Shown one piece after another: positions 8,201 to 11,282 of a DNA stretch of 11,282 nt (its first letter is position 1; every line of letters begins with the position of its first letter). Made by a program: the position numbers and the translations under genes. The DNA is from an uncultured Oscillospiraceae bacterium (GTDB taxonomy: Bacteria > Bacillota > Clostridia > Oscillospirales > Oscillospiraceae). The notes under the pieces were generated by a model, which saw only the letters and a program-made list of their open reading frames with translations, was not told where the DNA came from and did not search any database. The DNA is taken from the NCBI GenBank assembly GCA_905233595.1, contig CAJOFI010000009.1, forward strand, positions 1 to 11,282, in the 5' to 3' direction.

Positions 8201-9091
8201 TTACTCCTTCACGCCGCCGACGTTGGTGCCCTTGGCGAAGTACTTCTGGATGAAGGGGTAGATGATGAGGATGGGGACGATGGAGCAGACGATCAGCGCG
8301 TAGATCACGGAGTCGGAGGCGTAGGGCTGGTTCCAGCCGGCCATGGCCTCGGCGTCGGTGAACTCCTCGAGCCGCAGACGGATGAAGACCTGCAGCGGGT
8401 GCTCGTTGGAGTTGGAGATCATCTGGCGCGCCCAGAAGTAGCCGTTCCAGCGGCTGATGCCGAAGAACAGCGCCACCGTCGCGATGGTGGACTTGCTCAT
8501 GGGCAGGTACACCTTACTGAGCACCTGGAACTCGGAAGCGCCGTCGACGATAGCGGCCTCCTCGATCTCGCTGGGCACGCCCTCAAAGGCGTTGCGCAGC
8601 AGGATGATGTTCATCGCCGCCATGCCCATCGCGATGACGACGAGCCACTTGTCGTCCATGATGCCGATGCCGTTGAACACGGTCTTCGTGTCTAAGTAGT
8701 TGAGGTACTGCGGCACGATACCGGCGGCGAACCACATGGTGAACACGAGGAAGAAGTTGAAGAACTTCCGGAACAGCAGGCGGCGCTTCGAGAGCGCGTA
8801 GGCGCCGAGGATCGAGTACAGCAGCGCCCAGATCGTGCCGTAGAACGTGATGAACAGCGTGTTCGAGTAGGCGTTCCAAAACATATTATCGTTGAACATG
8901 CGCTTGAAGGCGTCGAACTGGACATCCTTCGGGAACAGCACGATCTCGCCGTAGTCCACCGCCGCGCGTCCGCTGACGGCGGCGGAGATCGCGTAGACGA
9001 ACGGGTACAGGCACGCCAGCGCGAACACGGTGAGCAGCGTGTAGCTGATGATCTTGAAAATCAGCTCGGAGATCTCAAGTTTTCTTTTCAT
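8201..9091 (-). CDS. CUT1 ABC transporter permease 2 (LplC/YtcP/MalG type)
   Basis: A 296-residue inner-membrane permease subunit. Six hydrophobic segments lie at about 14-38, 76-98, 108-130, 148-168, 202-222 and 262-283. The cytoplasmic EAA loop that docks the ATPase is intact: E178-A-A, with Gly184 in IVDGAS, followed by YLPMSKS. The C-terminus (KYFAKGTNVGGVKE) is the family-typical ending. The ATG at 9091 follows GGAAAGGGG and lies 15 bases after the stop of the first permease. It would pair with the first permease to form the translocation pore and bind the ATPase encoded at 3642-4730. Length and motifs are normal, in contrast to its partner. Confidence 0.95.
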   Translation of the reverse strand: MKRKLEISELIFKIISYTLLTVFALACLYPFVYAISAAVSGRAAVDYGEIVLFPKDVQFDAFKRMFNDNMFWNAYSNTLFITFYGTIWALLYSILGAYALSKRRLLFRKFFNFFLVFTMWFAAGIVPQYLNYLDTKTVFNGIGIMDDKWLVVIAMGMAAMNIILLRNAFEGVPSEIEEAAIVDGASEFQVLSKVYLPMSKSTIATVALFFGISRWNGYFWARQMISNSNEHPLQVFIRLRLEEFTDAEAMAGWNQPYASDSVIYALIVCSIVPILIIYPFIQKYFAKGTNVGGVKE

Positions 9092-9106
9092 GGCGATCCC
9101 CTTTCC

Positions 9107-10121
9107 TTAGTAGAGCGACACGTCGGACGCCTTGCGTGCGATGGTGTTCGCGCCGATGACCAGCAGCATGCCGACGACGTTATTCATCATCTCCGCCGCG
9201 GAGGCGATGCCCTTGGCGGCGCCCGCGAGGCCGTAGCGCTGAGCGAAGGTCGAGACCACGTCGGCGGTAACGTAGGTGTTGGTGTTGTAGAGCAGCAGCA
9301 CCTTTTCATATGATGACGATGGTGGAGAGGATGCTCGGCAGCACCACGTAGCGCATCTGCGCCATCTTGCCCGCGCCGTCGATCTGCGCCGCCTCATAGC
9401 TGGTGGGCGAGATGGCGATGATCGCGGCGAAGAACACGATGCTGTCGTAGCCCGCGCCCTCCCAGATACCGCTGATGATGTAGATCGGCCGGAAGAACGC
9501 CGGGTTGTTGAGCAATCCGGAATTCGCCACGTCCTGCGACACCCAGCCCAGCGAGGCGAGCGCCTGGGACACGATGCCCATACCGCTGGTCAGGGAGCCC
9601 TGCTTCACCAGCATCACGACCAGGGACGTCATGACGACCGTGGACATGAACTTCGGCAGGTAGGTCAGCACCTGATACACGCTCCGCGCGATGTTCGACT
9701 TGATCTCGTTGAAGAACAGCGCGAGGATGATCGGCATCGGGAAGCCGAAGCACAGGCCGTAGAAGCTCAGGATGAAGGTGTTGCGCATCGCGCGCCAGAA
9801 CTCGCGGGAGAGGTCGTCTCCGCCGACCAGCAGACGCTTGAAGTACGAGAAGCCGGAGAACAGCTGCTGCGATACCGGCAGGACCTCGTCCGATACCTTG
9901 AAGCAGCCAAGCAGCTCGTACATGGGGAAGTAGCGCCAGAACAGGAAGACCAGCAGCATGGGGATGAGCATGATGTACAGCCGCCAGTCCTTTAGGATCG
10001 TGCGCCCGACGTGGAGCCAGTAGTGCTTCTCCACATCATCGCGCACGGCTTGCTCGGGACTCTCGCGGTATGAGTCCGTCGCTTCGTCGTAGATGAGAAA
10101 ATCTGCCGCTTTTGCTTTCAT
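9107..10121 (-). pseudogene. CUT1 ABC transporter permease 1 (LplB/YtcP/MalF type), broken by frameshift with about 38-bp deletion
   Basis: The first fragment (10121-9306) encodes 271 residues: a hydrophilic N-terminal arm (1-45), transmembrane segments from about 50 onward, and the EAA ATPase-docking loop (E243-A-A, G251, YVVLPSI). It then stops at TGA (9308-9306) after STIVII. The rest of the permease resumes in another frame at TATGAAAAG (about 9310), reading YEKVLLLYN, and ends at 9107 with the expected tail (IARKASDVSLY). Homologues known to me carry about 13 more residues (a hydrophobic segment and a Gly-containing turn) between TIVI and the FEKV/YEKV motif. The data therefore fit a deletion of about 38 bases (3n+2) rather than a one-base slip. 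ATG 10121 was chosen over TTG 10124 because AGGAGG lies 6 bases upstream. It overlaps the preceding stop as TGATG. This is either a real null allele or an assembly error. Confidence 0.85.
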
Positions 10122-10699
10122 CAAAATCCTCCTTTTTCCTCTTCCCTGTTGACACGGAGAAGATAATGCTTTTGGTCCTCAAATATCCCGTCGAGCCGCC
10201 GCGCGATCCAGACGATCAGCGCCGTGAACAGGCCCGAAAGAACATCCGTCGTGACAAAGCCCACGCAGCGCGCGGGCTCCGTCCCCATCACGAGCGCGAC
10301 CAGCGCGCGCCCCAGCTGCATGGCAAGCTGGGTGCAGAGCGCGAAGCCGACCGTGAGAAAGCTGTCCGCCCGGATGCGTTCCTTTCCGAACGCCCGGAGC
10401 AGGAGCAGCGAAAGCAGCGAAAACAGGTTGCCGATACAATATATAATGTATTGCGTCGCCGTTCCCCGCGAGAGAAAACAAAAGACGAATCCGCCGAGAA
10501 ACGCGTGGATCGCGGCCCAGGGGCCCCAGCGCATCAGCACGATCGAGACTACCGCCGCCACGACGGATACGGTATAGAGCTGGTCCGAAAACCAGCGGGT
10601 CGCCGCCGTGACGATGACCGTTTCCGATATGCAAAGCATGACCGCGAACAAGGTCAGATCAATGGTGCGGTACTGCTGGAAAGAAAGCTGGCGATTCAT
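10121..10699 (-). CDS. Polytopic membrane protein, ECF transporter S-component-like (tentative)
   Basis: A 192-residue membrane protein with about five or six hydrophobic segments (roughly 14-36, 43-58, 61-78, 84-103, 113-139, 147-167) and a charged C-terminal tail. Size, helix number and the conserved-looking small-residue/aromatic patches (RWGPWAAIHAFLGG, 57-70; YCIGNLFSLL, 87-96) resemble ECF-type substrate-capture (S) subunits, but no diagnostic motif settles this. The ATG at 10699 follows AAGGA at good spacing; upstream in-frame starts toward 10789 would run into the promoter region. It is the first gene of the minus-strand operon. Its last codons (AAAGGAGGATTT) form the ribosome binding site of permease 1, and its stop overlaps that start as TGATG, so the two are translationally coupled. 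No ECF A or T subunit is in the window. An accessory membrane partner of the CUT1 importer is the other reading. Confidence 0.8.
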   Translation of the reverse strand: MNRQLSFQQYRTIDLTLFAVMLCISETVIVTAATRWFSDQLYTVSVVAAVVSIVLMRWGPWAAIHAFLGGFVFCFLSRGTATQYIIYCIGNLFSLLSLLLLRAFGKERIRADSFLTVGFALCTQLAMQLGRALVALVMGTEPARCVGFVTTDVLSGLFTALIVWIARRLDGIFEDQKHYLLRVNREEEKGGF

Positions 10700-10753
10700 A
10701 GAAATATCCTTGAAATGTCTTTTTCTTCCATACTGGCTCAGGATTGCCCTGCT

Positions 10754-10783
10754 ATTATAACGAGCCCGCGCCGCGCCCGTACA
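10754..10783 (-). promoter_or_regulatory. Candidate promoter of the minus-strand operon
   Basis: A perfect TATAAT -10 element reads on the minus strand at 10759-10754. The best -35 at 18-base spacing is TGTACG (10783-10778), only 3 of 6 to consensus, and the spacer is extremely GC-rich. The start point would be near 10747, giving a leader of about 48 bases before the ATG at 10699. The weak -35 suggests dependence on an activator. Confidence 0.5.
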
Positions 10784-10796
10784 TAGCAAAAACGAT

Positions 10797-10819
10797 TGTC
10801 TTCATGCACAAAAAAGACA
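10797..10819. promoter_or_regulatory. Candidate operator: TGTCTT-N11-AAGACA inverted repeat
   Basis: The arms 10797-10802 and 10814-10819 are exact inverted copies separated by 11 bases, between the two divergent promoters. The right arm belongs to a 10-base sequence AAAAAGACAT (10811-10820) whose exact reverse complement ATGTCTTTTT recurs at 10715-10724. A dimeric regulator site is plausible; no regulator gene is in the window. Confidence 0.35.
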
Positions 10820-10835
10820 TGTTCTTCTCAGGGTC

Positions 10836-10864
10836 TTCCCAAAGTTTTGTCAATATGCTACAAT
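10836..10864 (+). promoter_or_regulatory. Candidate promoter of the pectinesterase gene
   Basis: TTCCCA (10836-10841, 4 of 6 to -35 consensus), a 17-base spacer and TACAAT (10859-10864, 5 of 6 to -10 consensus) read on the plus strand. The start would fall near 10871, about 43 bases before the ATG at 10914. An alternative -35, TTGTCA (10848-10853), has no matching -10 at proper spacing. Confidence 0.45.
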
Positions 10865-10882
10865 TGGTTCAGTTAAAATTGT
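10860..10882. promoter_or_regulatory. Candidate operator: ACAATT-N11-AATTGT inverted repeat over the pectinesterase -10/start site
   Basis: The arms 10860-10865 and 10877-10882 are exact inverted copies with an 11-base spacer. The repeat overlaps the proposed -10 and transcription start of the plus-strand gene, where a bound repressor would block initiation. Its arm length and spacing equal those of the repeat at 10797-10819, although the arm sequences differ. Confidence 0.35.
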
Positions 10883-10913
10883 GCATTTTGGAAAAAGAGA
10901 GGGTGTCCGAATT

Positions 10914-11282
10914 ATGCATGAGCTTTTTGTTCGCCCCGGCGACGACCTGCAAGCGGTTTTCGGCCATGCCGCGCCAGACACGATCGTCCATATCGCAGCC
11001 GGTATGTACCGGCAGAAGCTGCTGCTCACCACGCCCGGACTCACGCTGATCGGCGAGGGCGCGGAGAACACCGTCCTCGTCTGGGACGACTTTGCCAACA
11101 AGCGCCATGCGGACGGCAAGGAGTACAACACCTTCCGCACCTGGACGCTGGCGGTCTGCGCCGACGGCGTCACGATGAAAGGCCTCTCCGTCGTCAACGA
11201 CGCCCTGCATCCGGAAACGAAGGGTCAGGAGGTCGCGCTGACGGTCTACGGCGACGGCTTTGCCATGGAGGACTGCGTGCTG
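10914..11282 (+). CDS. Pectinesterase, CE8 family (partial, N-terminal 123 residues)
   Basis: A carbohydrate esterase that removes methyl groups from galacturonate in pectin. The visible 123 residues start the right-handed parallel beta-helix: AAGMYRQKLLL (28-38, the position of the family G-x-Y-x-E strand, here with Gln), TLIGEG (44-49), WDDFANKRHADG (57-68), TFRTWTL (73-79) and a KGLSVVND stretch (89-96). The order and spacing match bacterial pectinesterases. The catalytic QDTL and DFIFG motifs would lie beyond the window. There is no signal peptide, so the enzyme is probably cytoplasmic and acts on imported methylated oligomers. The ATG at 10914 follows GAGGG with a rather long 10-base spacer; no better in-frame start is visible. 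It is transcribed divergently from the transporter operon and shares its control region. The longer open frames on the minus strand opposite it are shadows. Confidence 0.88.
   Translation, partial: MHELFVRPGDDLQAVFGHAAPDTIVHIAAGMYRQKLLLTTPGLTLIGEGAENTVLVWDDFANKRHADGKEYNTFRTWTLAVCADGVTMKGLSVVNDALHPETKGQEVALTVYGDGFAMEDCVL

Noticed and set aside
9300..9311. Programmed ribosomal frameshift in permease 1
   Set aside because: No slippery heptamer precedes the stop, and a simple slip would still leave about 13 conserved residues missing; a deletion fits better.
10700..10913. A catabolite-repression (cre) site in the divergent region
   Set aside because: No stretch matches the TGNAANCGNTNNCA pattern closely enough on either strand.
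10850..11210. Two minus-strand open frames at the right edge
   Set aside because: Both lie opposite the CE8 pectinesterase start, which matches its family over all 123 visible residues; the minus frames show no motifs.

Overview
The window reads as part of a pectin-oligosaccharide uptake and degradation locus from a GC-rich Gram-positive anaerobe. A gut-type clostridium of the Oscillospiraceae/Ruminococcaceae kind is my best guess. The evidence is strong AAGGAGG-type ribosome binding sites, a lipoprotein substrate-binding protein with an Ala/Glu/Pro-rich linker, CUT1-type sugar ABC transporter genes and tightly packed, translationally coupled genes. The taxonomic guess is inference.

Layout, read in the direction of transcription. 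Ten genes plus one partial gene run on the minus strand from about 10,699 down to the left edge. They are: an ECF-S-like membrane protein (10699-10121); the first CUT1 permease (10121-9107), broken by a frameshift/deletion; the second permease (9091-8201); a 731-residue lipoprotein solute-binding protein (8132-5937); two small four-helix membrane proteins (5820-5230, 5233-4745); an MsmK/UgpC-type ATPase (4730-3642); two more small four-helix membrane proteins (3645-3070, 3002-2373); a GH28 polygalacturonase-like enzyme (2359-809); and a GH88/GH105 unsaturated uronyl hydrolase (779 to beyond base 1). Several junctions are ATGA or TGATG overlaps. The larger gaps (5821-5936, 3003-3069, 8133-8200) hold inverted repeats rather than genes. 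The long open frames on the plus strand here are antisense shadows.

At the right edge a CE8 pectinesterase gene starts on the plus strand (10914 to beyond 11282). The 214-bp divergent region (10700-10913) holds promoter-like elements for both directions and two 6-bp inverted repeats with the same 11-bp spacing.

How it fits together (inference from family knowledge): the lipoprotein captures pectic oligosaccharides, the permeases and ATPase import them, and the three enzymes remove methyl esters (CE8), galacturonosyl units (GH28) and terminal unsaturated uronate (GH88/105). None of the three enzymes shows a signal peptide, so they probably act in the cytoplasm. The most unusual parts are the four small membrane proteins that bracket the ATPase, two on each side, and the ECF-S-like protein that heads the operon. 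I do not recognise the four as known CUT1 transporter parts. The other notable point is the damaged first permease in an otherwise intact operon.
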